64,000 bases of DNA from Tetrapyrgos nigripes (Eukaryota; Basidiomycota; Agaricomycetes; Agaricales; Campanellaceae), in assembly GCA_013368315.1 (NCBI GenBank), contig JAACJM010000139.1:153448-217447 (forward strand), read 5' to 3'. Position numbers and translations under genes: made by a program. The notes beneath the pieces are model-generated. The model was not told the origin of the DNA and searched no databases. It saw nothing but the letters and a program-made list of their open reading frames with translations. The first letter of the stretch is position 1, and every line of letters begins with the position of its first letter. Below, one piece after another: positions 22,530-34,937 of the stretch.

Positions 22530-23090
22530 TTACCTGCAGCTGCAACCCATCAAGCCCTTGCAAAACGCCAGCAGTATGAGGTGCTGAACTGATGACCAGG
22601 TATAGGAGTTGTTAAACACAGCACTGTGGGTCTTATGTGATAAATCCTGATGGCGTCTGGGATGTGGAAAGGACATGGAAATGTGGGAGATGGGTCTGGA
22701 TAAAGAAGAACTTGAAGAAGGCATAGATGGTGATACAGCTTGAGTGGCAGTGGCATATGAGTGTGGCTGAGAAAGTGAGGTTGAAGATGAAGTGGGTGCA
22801 GGTATAGGTGAGGGTATAAATATAGGTAGTGAGTGTGATGTAGTTGTTGCAAAACTATCAGCCAAAGTGGGTCTGGTAGAGGTAGAAGATGGCCCAGGAT
22901 TTGCCTCAACTATTGAAGCTAGCAGTGCTGATGATGAGAGGGAGAGTGGGGCATACAAGTGGTGAAAATATAAAAAGTGTAGCAGGTGGTAGTGAGGGTA
23001 AGGGTATGCATGACTTGACTGGGAAAGACAAAAGTAGCAGAGAGAGATAAGGAAGGAATAACAGCAGAAGATTAGGTAGAAGTTATACAT
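22530..23090 (-). CDS. Minus-strand ORF with hydrophobic N-terminus and a 2A-like SIVEANPGP motif
   Basis: 186 codons from 23090. About 30 hydrophobic residues are followed by ALLASIVEANPGP at residues ~58-70, then a Ser/Thr/Pro-rich region ending NNSYTWSSVQ. The NPGP core preceded by V-E-x resembles the ribosome-skipping 2A consensus D-V/I-E-x-N-P-G-P, but the Asp is Ile here, which would be expected to weaken it. 2A motifs near the N-terminus are known in some non-LTR retrotransposon proteins. A possible intron begins at about 22532 (GTAAGTCTTC on the minus strand). The NNSYTWSSVQ coding block is repeated at about 21716-21745. Confidence 0.35.
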   Translation of the reverse strand: MYNFYLIFCCYSFLISLCYFCLSQSSHAYPYPHYHLLHFLYFHHLYAPLSLSSSALLASIVEANPGPSSTSTRPTLADSFATTTSHSLPIFIPSPIPAPTSSSTSLSQPHSYATATQAVSPSMPSSSSSLSRPISHISMSFPHPRRHQDLSHKTHSAVFNNSYTWSSVQHLILLAFCKGLMGCSCR

Positions 23091-23301
23091 AGTGAAGGTG
23101 GAAGGAAATAGGAAACAAAAATTGTAAACCAGTAAAGGAACGGTGGTGTTTGTTGAACATCTTCGTGATCAGCCAGCACTGAACTTCTACTGCAGCCCTG
23201 CTTAGCATCCCAGTCCCATCCTTCTCCCCATCTAAACCAACCATAGTAATTACCCCACAGAGACCAACTTCCACCACAAGCCACACCCAGATTCCCAGTT
23301 A

Positions 23302-24384
23302 TTACACACAGACATCCCAACATGCAGCATTCAATAGAGAAAGAGAAAGGAATAGAGCGAAATAATACAGGATCTGAGTGTAGGGCTTTGAACTCCTTGT
23401 TATAAAGAGCTGATAGTGGGAGAAGTTGAAGGTCAAAAAATAGAGTAGGAGGTGGGAATTCTTCGGAGAGAATGAGATGTTTAAAGGAGACAGGCAGACG
23501 AGGCTCAGCATGCAGCCAACAGTTGAGGTAGTGGTGATATAGTAATTGGGATGAACAGGTTCAGACAAGAGAGCTCTCACAGCCAACACCCTTCTCCCGC
23601 ATTGCTGCTTCCACATCGACTTGTGAGCATCACTAAGCATGAGCTTGGGTACACAAAATAAGGGCGACACAATTTTTGAGAAATTTAGCAACAATTTGGA
23701 AGCTCTGATGCTTCGGAAGGGTTCCATGAGCTGGTTTTGTAGACTGGACTTGGAGATGAGGATAGTAAGGACAGAGGATGCCTTGGAGTAGGAACAAAAG
23801 TAGGATGGAAATCTGTCTGTCAGGGTTAAGTTGAGGAGTGACATTGTGGTCTTTGGGATGCTTGCGCACTCTTGTCCAGCCTGTAGAAAGTAATTAGAGG
23901 CAGAAAAACAGAGGAAATAAATTACCAATCAACTCACCAGTAACTTAAGCAGTCCAAGTCTCATGTCCAGCCAACCTGCTAAAACACTCTGTTTCCCAGT
24001 CTCCCCATCTTCACCTACAGCAAAGTTGCTCAAGATGTCTGGACCTGACCTTGATGGTAGAGGAGGAGGAAGTCGCGAATGTGGAAGGTTGTGATGGAAG
24101 TAAAAGCAAACTTGGCAATGATTCACATGCAGCTCACTGCAGACATCTGGGCTTGGAGGTAGGCCAAAAAGTATGTACAAGTGTTGTATTGATAATACAA
24201 AGAGCACAGTGCACAGTGCATAGCAAGACTTGGAGAAATGCTGCTCAAGAGGTAATGAAGAGTATAGGATACAAATATACAACTTGAAAGCAAGCTTCGC
24301 TATTGTATTTAATAGGCCAAACTGGGGACAACTGCCCCCATTGAAACATAGAGATTGTAAGTGAGCGGTAGTAATGGTTTGCAT
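23302..24384 (-). CDS. Possible two-exon minus-strand ORF, unknown
   Basis: The frame from 24384 (SGPDILSNFAVGEDGETG...LGLLKLL) meets a GTGAGT donor near 23940. A CTACAG acceptor near 23881 restores an open frame (AGQECASIPKTTMSLLNL...) to a stop at 23302. Splicing would give roughly 340 residues, Leu/Ser/Phe-rich, with no recognised domain. The composition is atypical, so it may be chance or an old mobile-element protein. Confidence 0.25.
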
Positions 24385-25624
24385 TATTAAAAGAGGGTGG
24401 GATGGGTGGGCAGAAGAAAATTGTCTTTAGTAGGCAGTCAAGGTGAACATCAAACTGGAAAATAATGAATGAATCATGTTAGATTACGAGGCCCTTTAGG
24501 GTCTACATATATACCCACTGTCATTCTGATCATAATGACAGCAGAACTACATATAGTTCAAGAATTCTTGGTAGTCGACCTCAAGAGCCTTTCAGCTCCT
24601 CCTCCTTGGCTGCCGACTCTCAGAGTCTGGGAGACCCTGTTTTTTCTACTGCTGAAGACAGGAAATCCGGCAAAAAGAAAGTGATTGGCACCAAGTCAAG
24701 GTATGTACGCTCAACGGTTGGACAACGTTCCATCTTTTAACGCTCAAGGTGCCTTTGCTTTCTTTGTATCCTTTCAATAGGGAAGTAGGCATAAAACTTG
24801 CAAAAACAACGACTACATGACTGAATACCTCTGATGCATTACTTAGTTGAAGGATTTCGATTGAATGTATCTTTTTGGGCTATATACTTACATGCAAGAA
24901 AAATCCGATGACTTGGCTCGTTGAGCGTGTAATCTAACGATGTCAGAGCCATATTCTTGAGGCTTATGGACATGTAAGAGGTCAGTCTAGAGTACGGATA
25001 TCGATAAAGATTATTCTTATCGTGGTATTTAAGCTGACAACATTTCACGCCGTCTCTTCAATCTTTTTGGAAATGCCAATATATCCGCTCGACGGATAGG
25101 TGTACGAAAATATGATACATCTGTAAGCTAGATACCAGTCCAGATATCTCACTAAAAACTCATTGGTAGCTTCTCCTAGAAGAAGCTCGTTTGTAGAGTG
25201 TAACTGAGAATCTTCTAATCATCTTGCAGTAAGCGCGGCCGCCTCTGGCGCAGCTGTTTCCGTTGGAACCTTGCTTGTGTCGCTTGGGATAAATTTCGAG
25301 ATGGGGAAGATAGGCGAATCATGGGGAGTCCTGAAACAGCGACTCCCCTGGGTATATTTTGATGTAATGAGGCTCGACAGCGCTATTAGTATAGATGTAT
25401 GCTAGTGGGAGTGGAGGGCGGGTAACGCGAAGTACGCTAATAGAAACTGAGAGACTCGTGAGGAAGATGAAGATACTGGAGAGATTATGAATTATTACCT
25501 GAGAGACTCGTGAGGAAGATGGGGATACTGGGGACAAAAGGGGATAGTCTCTCAGGATATAAGTAAGTTATGAAACCGAGAGGTATGTAACAGGAGAGCC
25601 GATCTAGGATACTAAAGAGATTAG

Positions 25625-25915
25625 GGTTACTGGGGGGGTTCCAGGGTTGAGGTAGGGTTTGACCCTAGGGCTGGGTAGGGGCAGGGTTGACTGGTAGGGG
25701 CAGGCAGGATTGGGCTAGGTGATGGGCAGGATTTGGGCAGGGCTTGGACAGGATTGGGCTAGGAGATAGGCAGGTTTGAGTGGAAGGGAAGAATTTAGGC
25801 TGCAGGATTTAGAGGAGTGGGTTTGGACAGGATTGGGCTAGGGGATAGTCAGGTTTGACTGAAAGGGGCAGAATTTGGGCTGGTTTTTGACAGGATTCAG
25901 AGGAGTGAGGAGGAT
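25625..25915. repeat. G-rich degenerate tandem repeats
   Basis: Variants of GGGCAGGATTGGGCTAGG recur. The clearest unit is about 79 bp long, starting GGACAGGATTGGGCTAGG at 25746 and again at 25825. Runs of G on the plus strand could form G-quadruplexes. Confidence 0.65.
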
Positions 25916-25997
25916 TGTCTGGACTTGATTTTGTTCTGGGCACTTTTTTTGGTTTGTGGTTTGGATGGTTTTGAGCAGATGTGTACTTTGTGACTTC

Positions 25998-26224
25998 TGC
26001 AATGCAGCTGGACGCTTGAGACATTCATGCTGCATTGCATGATTTTTTTCTATTGTTTATATTGATATTACACTAATTACATGACTACATACAGGCACGC
26101 AATGCAGCTTGACGCTCGCGGCGTTCATGCTGCGTTGCATGATTTTTTGATCTTACGCTAAGTTACATGACTACATACAGGCATGGAACACAGCTGGATG
26201 CTCGAGGCGCTCATGCTGCGTTGC
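25998..26224. repeat. Three tandem hairpins (REP-like) upstream of the autonomous Helentron
   Basis: Three ~40-bp palindromes at 25998-26037, 26099-26138 and 26185-26224, each with 10-bp arms of the form GCAATGCAGC...GCTGCRTTGC. The first is perfect, the second has one G-T pair, the third is slightly decayed. The spacers share TTACATGACTACATACAGGC. Period about 86-101 bp. Confidence 0.8.
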
Positions 26225-26307
26225 ATGATTTTATTTCTATGGTCCCCTATTGCATGTGGACATGCATGTATCCGCAGGTGCGTACGCCCAAGTCGGAGAG
26301 ACTTGAT

Positions 26308-27507
26308 TACGAGGCCCTTTAGGGTCTCGTTCTTATAACATGACGCTCGCGCGGGTGGCTGTGCTGAATAGGTCTACCGGTTTCCGGTGTCATTTGATCA
26401 CCGTAACCGGTCACCGGCTGTTGCCGGAAAGCGGTGGTCTGTAACGTTGCTGTAACGCACTTGCTTTGCAACGCCCATCATCGATCATCCTTCATCCATA
26501 GTCCTCGCTGCTCATCCATGAAGATGATAACAACGTCGTTATTTGCTGCTTTCATCTGGCTCGGTCATCTGCTCTGTTTGCGTCAGCTTTTCTTGTCCTT
26601 TCACGGTATGTTGTGTCTCCGCTGTATCCGCTGTCTGCCACGTCATCCGAATAAATAAAACCTTGCCAGCTTTCACCCCACGAGACATCCTTCCACCGGT
26701 AATGCTTCATCCCCAGGTTCCTCCGTCCGAACCGCTGCAGGTAAATTGTAGAGCTGTCGACGATACGAGAACAGTGTTCCTGTCAGATCATTTTTGGTAC
26801 GTGCACTGCTCATATGATAACGAACCGCTAGCTGATCTTTCCCCGTCTCTTTTTCATCCTTTTCCCTTCTACCTTGCTCTCCGTCTCCACGTCTTGCCTG
26901 CTGGTCCTACATGTCAACTCAATGACTGCCAATGTCTCTTGCATCGCCGTTTCCCTGACCCTCTGTCAACGGCGGTTTTGTACTTCGCATCTTGATATCC
27001 GACTTCCTTGGTGTCTTCTGTCTCGCAACATTGACTTGTCTATACTGCCGGCCGCCACTGTCATTGCCCTCATTGCTGTCATCCTCATCGCCGTCGCCGT
27101 CGTTGTCTCAAATATAACCCTCGCCTCAACATCAACCACCGCCGCCATCTCAAAATGCAATCCTTACCTCAACATCACCTTTCATATATGCACCAAGCTC
27201 GTGCATTCTTTCCCCTCCATGCGTCGTTCTCCCTGAGGAAATTACCCAGTATCCTAGGAAATTTATTTATACCCCGCACTGGAAATTTATTTATACCTAC
27301 TGGAAATTAAATTATATTTTTATTTGGAAATTTGAACCATCTGCTTTGAGAGAAGACCACTGCATTATCTCTCGGGATTTGACGTGGTCGTCTTTAATCA
27401 ATACAAACATTCAAATTGCTTCATACAACAGAACGTTTAGCCCAAGCTATGCTACTGCTGCAAAAGGCATAAAACAAAGCAGTCCTGCGCCAGCTACTGA
27501 TTCATTT
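26308..27507 (+). promoter_or_regulatory. Leader of the autonomous Helentron
   Basis: Contains clustered CCGG motifs (26380-26432) and three GGAAATTTATTTATACC-like repeats (27238-27330) just before the ORF, which could serve as TATA elements. Cys-rich ORFs at 26434-27236 look like chance. Introns joining an upstream start to the main ORF cannot be excluded. Confidence 0.35.
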
Positions 27508-30500
27508 ATGTCCCGATCACTTACCGCTCATGCATTTCACCGCGCATATTGGTTACGATTAGAAAAGCAACTGTCTTTCATCTTGAGATATATACTTTAC
27601 AGACCATATATAACCCATTTGAGAGTCCGTAATATCCTACAAGCCTGCGCTCACAAATGTCTCAATCTGGTGCAAACACTTCATGCAAGTTATTCTCATC
27701 CACCTATTCAAATTAGAGATTTTCAACTTCGAGTTCACAGAAAGCTGCCAGTCATTCAGATAAATATACGCAGAACTGTTCTGAAAGTGAAAATCTCGAT
27801 ACTGCGCAATACTATGTACCGACATGATTACTTAGCTTTCGTTAAGGCATTCTTGAGCCAGCACCCTGCAGATGTATGGGATAATTGTGATGCTATCTCT
27901 GAAATGATCCGGTTGGGCAACTATCATGTCTATGCCCAAATTTTCTGGAGTTTGCCTTGTGGTTGTATATCTCACCTGTGGAATAAATGTCTGTTTGCCA
28001 TAAATCAAATGCAGGTGGTGACAATCTGCGACATAGCACATACCTTGATTCCAATAATGCACTTAGAGACTGAGTTCAGGTTTAATCATACCACAAACCC
28101 AGAACATGACTTTGTTACATTCTTTATGAAAGGCGGCGGACATGGTAGTAAAAAAACATTTAGCTATCTTGATCTTCAGCCTTATATGATTAAGCAAACT
28201 TCCATTGTCAATGCATTGACAGTTCTGTTCGAATTTCAGGAATTTATTGCAGATACAGAGAATCTATTTGATACACTCATATATACTAAAATCCCCTTTG
28301 CTGTTGTTTACAAAATGCTATACCGTGATCAGATTCTGCATTTAGGCAGGGCACATAACATCCAAATTGGTAACAAAGTCACATTAAAGCAAATTCAGAA
28401 ACATTGTGAATCTCACACTTGCACAGATTCTTGTCCTCAACTTATTTCTGTCTTCAGACCAATCAATTATGTACACACAATTCATCCAGAAGAAAAACCT
28501 TTTCCACCTAAGCCTGTGTCACAACAAAACATTCTGAATGTCATTCGTGGTTGGACTGATGATTTCCACCCTGACAGAATCCAGGAGGCTGGATGTGCTG
28601 TTTGTGGGCAGCTAAAGCCATGCACTGAGCTCTCGTCCTTAAAATCAATTCATCGATTTCTTGATATTCTCAAAGTGTTGGGTGTGACACGCTTAGAGCG
28701 TAAAACTAGTACAGATACAATCAAAGAATATAGTGGACCAGTCATAGATAAACAGTGTGACAAAGCCTGTAGCGAGTGCCGTAAAGCTCTGATAAATGGA
28801 AAAATGCCAAGAATATGTTTGGCCAGAGGTTTATGGCTTGGAGAAATTCCAGATGAGCTAAAATACTTAAATTTTGTAGAAAGATTGTTAATTCAAAGAA
28901 TCCGAACCAATTGCTGCTTTGTGCGTGTCTCATCAGGTATGAGAAAGATGATTTCTCATGTAATAGCTTTTGATGCTCCCGTTGTCAAAGTTTATGACAC
29001 ATTGCCTCCTCCACCTGATGAACTAGATGAAGTACTAGCAATTATGTTTACTGGACCGTGCAAACCAACTGAAAAAGATTATCAGAGAACCCCAATGCTA
29101 GTACGCCGAAAGTATGTTTATAATGCACTTACGTGGTTAAAACTAAATCATCCAGCTTATCATGAATTGGACATTTCATTAGATAATCTTAATAAGTACT
29201 CAGAAGATTTGCCACCTGTGTCTGTAGAATGGAAACCTACAACTAGTGAAGGAAACAGGGTTCCAGAAGGGACAAGTGTACATGATAATGAGCCTGAAAT
29301 TGGGACTGAACAAGGTGAAGTTCCTTTTGTAGTACATGGGCTTACAGGTCAAAGCCTTCAAAATGAAACTGTAGAATCACAGAAAGCCAAAGCACTGGCA
29401 CATTTAAATTCACAAGGGAAATTTTTGGCAGTAGGTCATAGCAAAGACAGCTCCACAATCTTTAAGAATCCAAAATTATACCCCTCAATTTTTCCCTGGC
29501 TATTTCCCTATGGCCTAGGAGGATTTGGAATGAATTATATTTCCCAATTTGGAGAAAAAGCTCATAAAAAGTTTCTACTTAATTATCATGATAAACGTTT
29601 TCAAACTGATATTACTTTCCCCTTTGTTGCATTTAGTCATGAGCAAATAAAAATGGCAACACATAATGGCTTTGCAATGACTGACCTTCAATCATTTCCA
29701 GCAATTGCTGACCGGATACTTAACATTAATCATGCTGTATTGAATAATATTATACAAAGGCTTGATAAAGGTGAAATAGTGCACCCTGAGACAGAGGATG
29801 AGAAGACTTGCTTTGCTGTCATTCAAGATCTGGATCATGTTGGTGGCGGGGTGAAAGGTTCTATGACTAGCAAAAAAATATCTTAGAAATGAATTATGGT
29901 CATTGATTGCATATCTAGGTGCACCATCATGGTATATAACTTTTGCTCCTTCAGACACAACTCATCCACTCTGCCTATATTATGCAGGTACAGATGAAAA
30001 GTTTCAGCCATGTCTTAATTTACCAGATGATGATAGGACCCGACAGGTAATCAGAAATCCAGTTTCTGGGGCTAAGTTCTTTGATTTTATGGTGAGAATG
30101 TTTATAAAGCATATTTTAGGTGTTGACAGTGATCATGACGGTCTTTTTGGGGAGACAAGTGCATATTATGGTACTGTAGAACAGCAAGGTAGACTGACAC
30201 TTCACTTGCACACGCTTCTTTGGATTGCCTTTTCCAAATCTCCTCAAGAAATAAGAGATGCAATCCTAGATCCAAATAGTGACTTTCAAAAGAGAATTGT
30301 TGAATATCTTGAAGGTGCACATACTGGTAATTTCATGACAGGAAATCAAGAAAGTATTGAAGAAAATATCAGGATCAGAGCCCAATCAGAAGATTATGTT
30401 AATCCACTTTATACACTTCCTGCAGAGCCACCAGAACCAGTCAACCATAAATGCAGTATCAAGGAAAGCTGTGATACTTGCTTATCTACTGAACAATGGT

Positions 30501-33500
30501 GGAATGATTATAAAGATGAAGTGGATGACATTGTTTCTCGTACTCACATCCATAAATGCAAGTCAACTATGGGAAAGGATGGCAGGCGTAAAAAGAACAA
30601 GGATTATTTTGGCTGTCTTGACAATAAATATGGTACATGTAGTGCAAGATTTCCACGTCAATTTGTAGAGACAACTCAGGTTGACCAGGAGACAGGTTAC
30701 TTAAGGATGCAGAAACATGAGCCTTGGATTAATACTTATAACCCTACAATGACTTATCTACTCAAATGTAACTCGGATGTGACTTCGTTATTGTCTGGAA
30801 CTGCAATCAAAGCTGTTGTATACTATGTGACCAATTATATCACAAAATGGAGTTTGAACACTCATGTAATATTTGATGTCATAAAGTCAGTGCTTGAAAG
30901 AAATTCTGAAATGTTAAATGGACCATTAAGTAGGCAAGAGAAAGTAAGAAAATTAGTAACACAGATGGTAAATTTATTATCTGTAAAAATGGAATTAGGA
31001 GCTCCAATGATTTGCATGTATCTATTAGACAACCCAGATCACTATACTAGCCATAAGTTCAAATCTTTTTACTGGAAAAACTATGTAAATGAGGTTCAAA
31101 AATCCTGGACCATTTCTGACGAGAACTCACCTTCTACTAAAGATAAAGTAATTCTTTTAAGGAAGCGTAATGGTGTAGTTGCAATCTCACAAGTTTATGA
31201 TTATATATACCGCCCCGCACATCTTGAAAAAATGTGTCTGTATGATTGGGTACAGTTATGTGAAAGAGTCAAAGTCTCTACCAAGAAAGATGTCTGTGAT
31301 AGTGAGGATTCAGACTCCGATGCAGGTTTGGAATCTGATAATGAACACAGCACACATGAATATCCCCAAGGCCCAAAGCCAGTTTCAAAGGAAAAATTGG
31401 CAAGAAATGTATTTCCGTTTGTTCATGGCCATCCTCTTGCTGACTCACATGCATTAAAGGTTGTATCAGATGATAAGCGTCTTGTTCCAAACTTTATTGG
31501 GGGTATATTACCTAGAGCTGATAAAGGAAACCGTGAATATTACTGTACTGTAATGCTAACACTATTTAAGCCCTGGAGAGCCGGTGAAAAGGTAAAGAAT
31601 AAAGATCAGACTTGGGATAATGCATTTGATGGTTTTCAATTCACACCTCAGCAGAAGCAGATACTCAAGAATTTTCAAGTTCGTTATGAGTGCTTGGATT
31701 CCAGAGATGACTACAATGCACAGAGAAGAGCAATGAGTGAGAATACACAGGATTCCTATCTTCCAGAGTATGACGATGGCATTGACTCTGATTTACTTAA
31801 CACATTAGCTGATCCACTTAATGGAGAGTCTGGACCATTTGAAAGGCGAAGGCAGGATGAGATGAATGAAATGAAGCAGCTTTTGGTGGATATGGGCTGG
31901 ACTGACACTTTGCATGACCGAAAATCACTGATACCTTCAGCATGTCACCCACAAATTGATAAAAGTGCACATGGCTGGAAACTTCAAATCAACAAAATGA
32001 GGCAGGATATACTTGATAAAAGACATAGATCAGGTGCAGACCAGAATTCTAATAATAAATTTAGAAACCCATTTCCTGAACAAGTAGAAATACTAGATAA
32101 AACTGTATTTGAGCAAAGGACAAGACAAGGCCATACTCAGAATCTGATTGATCAGATAGCAAATGAATTTCAATTCCAGGATAATGCAGAGCAAGAGAGA
32201 GCATTCAGAATCATTGCAAATCATGCAGTCAGCCCCTGTCCTGAGCAGTTAAAGATGTATATAGGTGGAATGGGTGGCACTGGTAAATCAACTGTATTGC
32301 GTGCTCTGCGCAAGTTCTTTGCAGAGAGAAAAGAGTCACACCGTATGCTAGTTGTTGCACCAACTGGAAATGCAGCTGCACTACTAGCAGGATCAACGTA
32401 TCATTATATGTTTGGTATCAACTCAAAATCAGAAGGAGAGAATCATTCAACATCTATTCCACAGATCTGTTCACGATTGGAAGGTGTCAACTATATATTT
32501 CTTGATGAAGTTTCAATGTTGTCTTGTAAAGATATGTACAAGATCAGTGCAAAATTAGCCCTGGCGTTAAGCATGCCTCATCTCCCTTTCGGAGGAATGA
32601 ATATGATTTGTGCTGGAGATTTTGGTCAGCTTCCCCCTGCTATAGGTGGTGAAAGTGTGGCATTATACAGTCATTCCATTGGACAATCACCAAAGTCAAG
32701 ATCAGATCAGGAAAATGCTATAGGCCAGCATCTCTGGCATCAAGTAACTACAGTTGTAATGCTTAGAAAAAATATGAGACAAACTGAAACATCAGAAAAT
32801 GATGATAATTATCGAAAGGCTCTGGAGAATATGCGGTATAGGTCATGCACTTCAAAAGATATTGCCTTTTTGCGAACACTGATATCAAACCTTTATGAGC
32901 CTGCCAGGTCACTTAGAAATGAAAATTTTCGTAATACTCCTATTATTCTTACTTATAATAAACATAAAGATGTAGCTAATAAGCTTGGAACAGAACGCTT
33001 TGCTGCCGAAACAGGACAAACATTGATGTCTTTCTATTCAGAAGATGAGCAGGTTGTTCTGGAAGATATTCCAGAAAATGAGAAACAGCATAGAAAAAGA
33101 CGTAAATCAAAGAGATTCAAACTCAATAATAAAGTTCAACATGAACTATGGACTCAACCACACTCTTATAATGATAGACAAATTCCTGGTAGACTTGATA
33201 TATGTCTAGGAATGCCTGTTATGATTAGATATAATAGTGCCACTGAACTCTGTATCACTAAGGGACAGGAAGGCCATGTCCATGGCTGGAAAGCAAAAAT
33301 AGGCAAGCATGGTAAGCCTGTTCTAGATGTTCTTTTTATTAAACTACATAATCCCCCTAAACCTCCATCTCCAATTCAATTTGAAGGTCTTCCTGAAAAT
33401 GTAGTACCTATAGTGCGAAATACTGTCCGAATTGAACGCAAACTTTCAGATGATTCCCAAATTGCAATATCCCGTACTCAAGTTGAAGTACTTCCCAATT

Positions 33501-34885
33501 TCGCTATGACAGATTTTGCATCTCAAGGCAAAACAAGAGATTGGAATGTGGTTGACATTAATAATAGCAGAGATTTCAGAGCTATATACACTGCATTGTC
33601 ACGCAGCTCCTGTGCTGACCAAACATTAATCCTTCAAGGATTTAATGGAAGTCTTCTTACAGGAGGCCTGAAGAATAAAGGTGGATATAGACAGGAATTG
33701 AGAGAGCTGGAAATACTGGATGAACTGAGTAAACTCAAGCATTTAGGTCTATTACCACCGTCAGTCTCAGGTGATCGGCGTTCAGTTCTGATTAAATCTT
33801 TCCGCACACTCAAAGGTCAAAACTTTGTACCTGCTTTTGCACACAAATCTATTCTGTGGAACGATAATGATCCCTTAGCTGAGACCTTCGACTCTAGAGA
33901 AACATGGCATATCATTGATGATAAAGAAGATCAACAGAAGAAATCCACACAACCGAAAGGTGATTTTAAACCAGCACTAGGAGCTGCAACTAATGTCCCA
34001 TCAACTTCAAGTCTCAAAAGAAAGAGTAGCTCAGAAAAAATAAATCAAGATGTTCCTCTAAAGAGGCATAAAGCTGATAGCAACACTTCTACTGAATTTA
34101 CACCACTGCTTCCTTTCTTAAGCTGGTCCAACAATAGCTGTGCCTATGATTCTGCTATAATGTTACTTCATTATTTACACTCTAATTATCCAGAAAAATT
34201 TCAAACAGAAGCATCTCATTTTATCCAAATACTCTCCACAGAATTGACTAGTGCCTTTCAGTCTAATGTTGTTGACCTTGCACGTACCAGAGAAAGCTTA
34301 AGACTCGGTCTACATCACATTGATTCTAATGCCTTTCCGTATGGTGAGTATGCAGATGCCAGCGAAGTTCTACTTGAACTGACTCAATCAGATATGCCCT
34401 TTTCTAAACGAAGAGTTGTATGCAATAATGAGCATGTTTTCAAGCCATGGAAAGATAGAAAAAATATGGTTTTATACACTTCAACACAAGCATATCATTC
34501 TACTCAGGAATGGCTGGACAATTACATTCAGCCTTTTGGATGGAAATGTCAGACCTGTCACACTGATCTTCAGACAATTGTTGAATTCATCAGATTTCCA
34601 GAATTTTTCTTACTTTATATTCCAATAAATGTCTCAACACAGATTGATAAGTTTGTTAATCTCACAGTAAATCAGCAGCAAAGACCCTATCATCTGAGAG
34701 CAGTTATCTATTTTGGGGATGGCCATTTTATTCTCAGAACATTTAATGATGAAGGAGATTACATCTATGATGGTATGAAGAATGGCTTACCTCAAAAAGT
34801 TGGCACTCCAATTGGTGAGAATGACACAATAGCAGATTATGAAGGTAAAAAAGCAGCAACATTGCTTTATATTAAGTATGGCTGA
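27508..34885 (+). pseudogene. Helentron Rep-helicase with C-terminal cysteine-peptidase-like domain (single frameshift)
   Basis: The frame is open from 27346; the first ATG is 27508. Part 1 runs to 29886. It has Cys clusters (CAVCGQLKPC, CDKACSECRK) in a region like DUF6570 of fungal Helitron proteins, then a Helitron-like N domain (FPWLFPYGLGGFG). Part 2 (29903-34885, 1660 codons) has the HUH-type LHLHTLLW (~residue 100), a YYVTNYITK Tyr motif, Pif1-like helicase motifs GGMGGTGKST (~790), LDEVSML, GDFGQLPP and LRKNMRQ, then LSWSNNSCAYDSAIML (~1405) and DGHFILRTFN, which resemble the Cys and His boxes of a USP-like peptidase. The two parts join if the A7 run at 29872-29878 is six A. The protein nicks, unwinds and transfers element DNA by rolling-circle transposition. 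The last domain is not a DGxC-type OTU. Confidence 0.9.
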
Positions 34886-34891
34886 AACCTT

Positions 34892-34932
34892 GGGCCTCGT
34901 TACTGCCACGCGAAGCGGTGGCCCACATCCCC
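34892..34932 (+). repeat. 3' terminus of the autonomous Helentron (inverted repeat plus hairpin)
   Basis: GGGCCTCGTTA is the inverse of the 5' tip; the hairpin stem GCCACGC/GCGGTGGC follows after two bases. It matches the end of the 6307-7965 element in order and spacing. Confidence 0.85.
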
Positions 34933-34937
34933 TTCAT

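Larger units (their letters stand above)
24485..26307 (+). mobile_element. Helentron 5' end with possible gene fragments; 3' end not found
   Basis: TACGAGGCCCTTTAGGGTCT at 24485 matches the 5' end of the autonomous Helentron at 26308, preceded by a T. Downstream are exon-like pieces: 24543-24704 (FSSSSLAADSQSLGDPVF then RKSGKKKVIGTKSR before a GTATGT donor) and 25230-25407 (two frames open; one reads ASGAAVSVGTLLVSLGINF...). No GGCCTCGT 3' terminus precedes 26308. It may be truncated, or interrupted by the next element. Confidence 0.5.
26308..34932 (+). mobile_element. Autonomous Helentron/Helitron2-type element, 8.6 kb
   Basis: Begins TACGAGGCCCTTTAGGGTCT after T 26307. The right end has the inverted GGGCCTCGTTA (34892-34902), a hairpin GCCACGC-GAA-GCGGTGGC (34905-34922) and a tail ending CCCC before TT at 34933-34934. 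By analogy with 6307-7965, insertion was between two T residues, with an uncertainty of one base. It encodes one large Rep/helicase protein (27508-34885) broken only by a homopolymer frameshift. The first 1.2 kb is a leader with no clear gene. Confidence 0.85.

Noticed and set aside
22207..22563. Ser/Thr-rich minus-strand ORFs as a mucin-like gene
   Set aside because: Two frames are open with equal composition bias; the sequence is repetitive and no signal or anchor is visible.
25998..26224. CRISPR-like array
   Set aside because: Only three units, palindromic arms with decayed copies and near-identical spacers; organism is eukaryotic.
26434..27236. Two overlapping Cys-rich ORFs in the Helentron leader
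   Set aside because: No motifs, no homologous counterpart before the second Helitron ORF, atypical composition.
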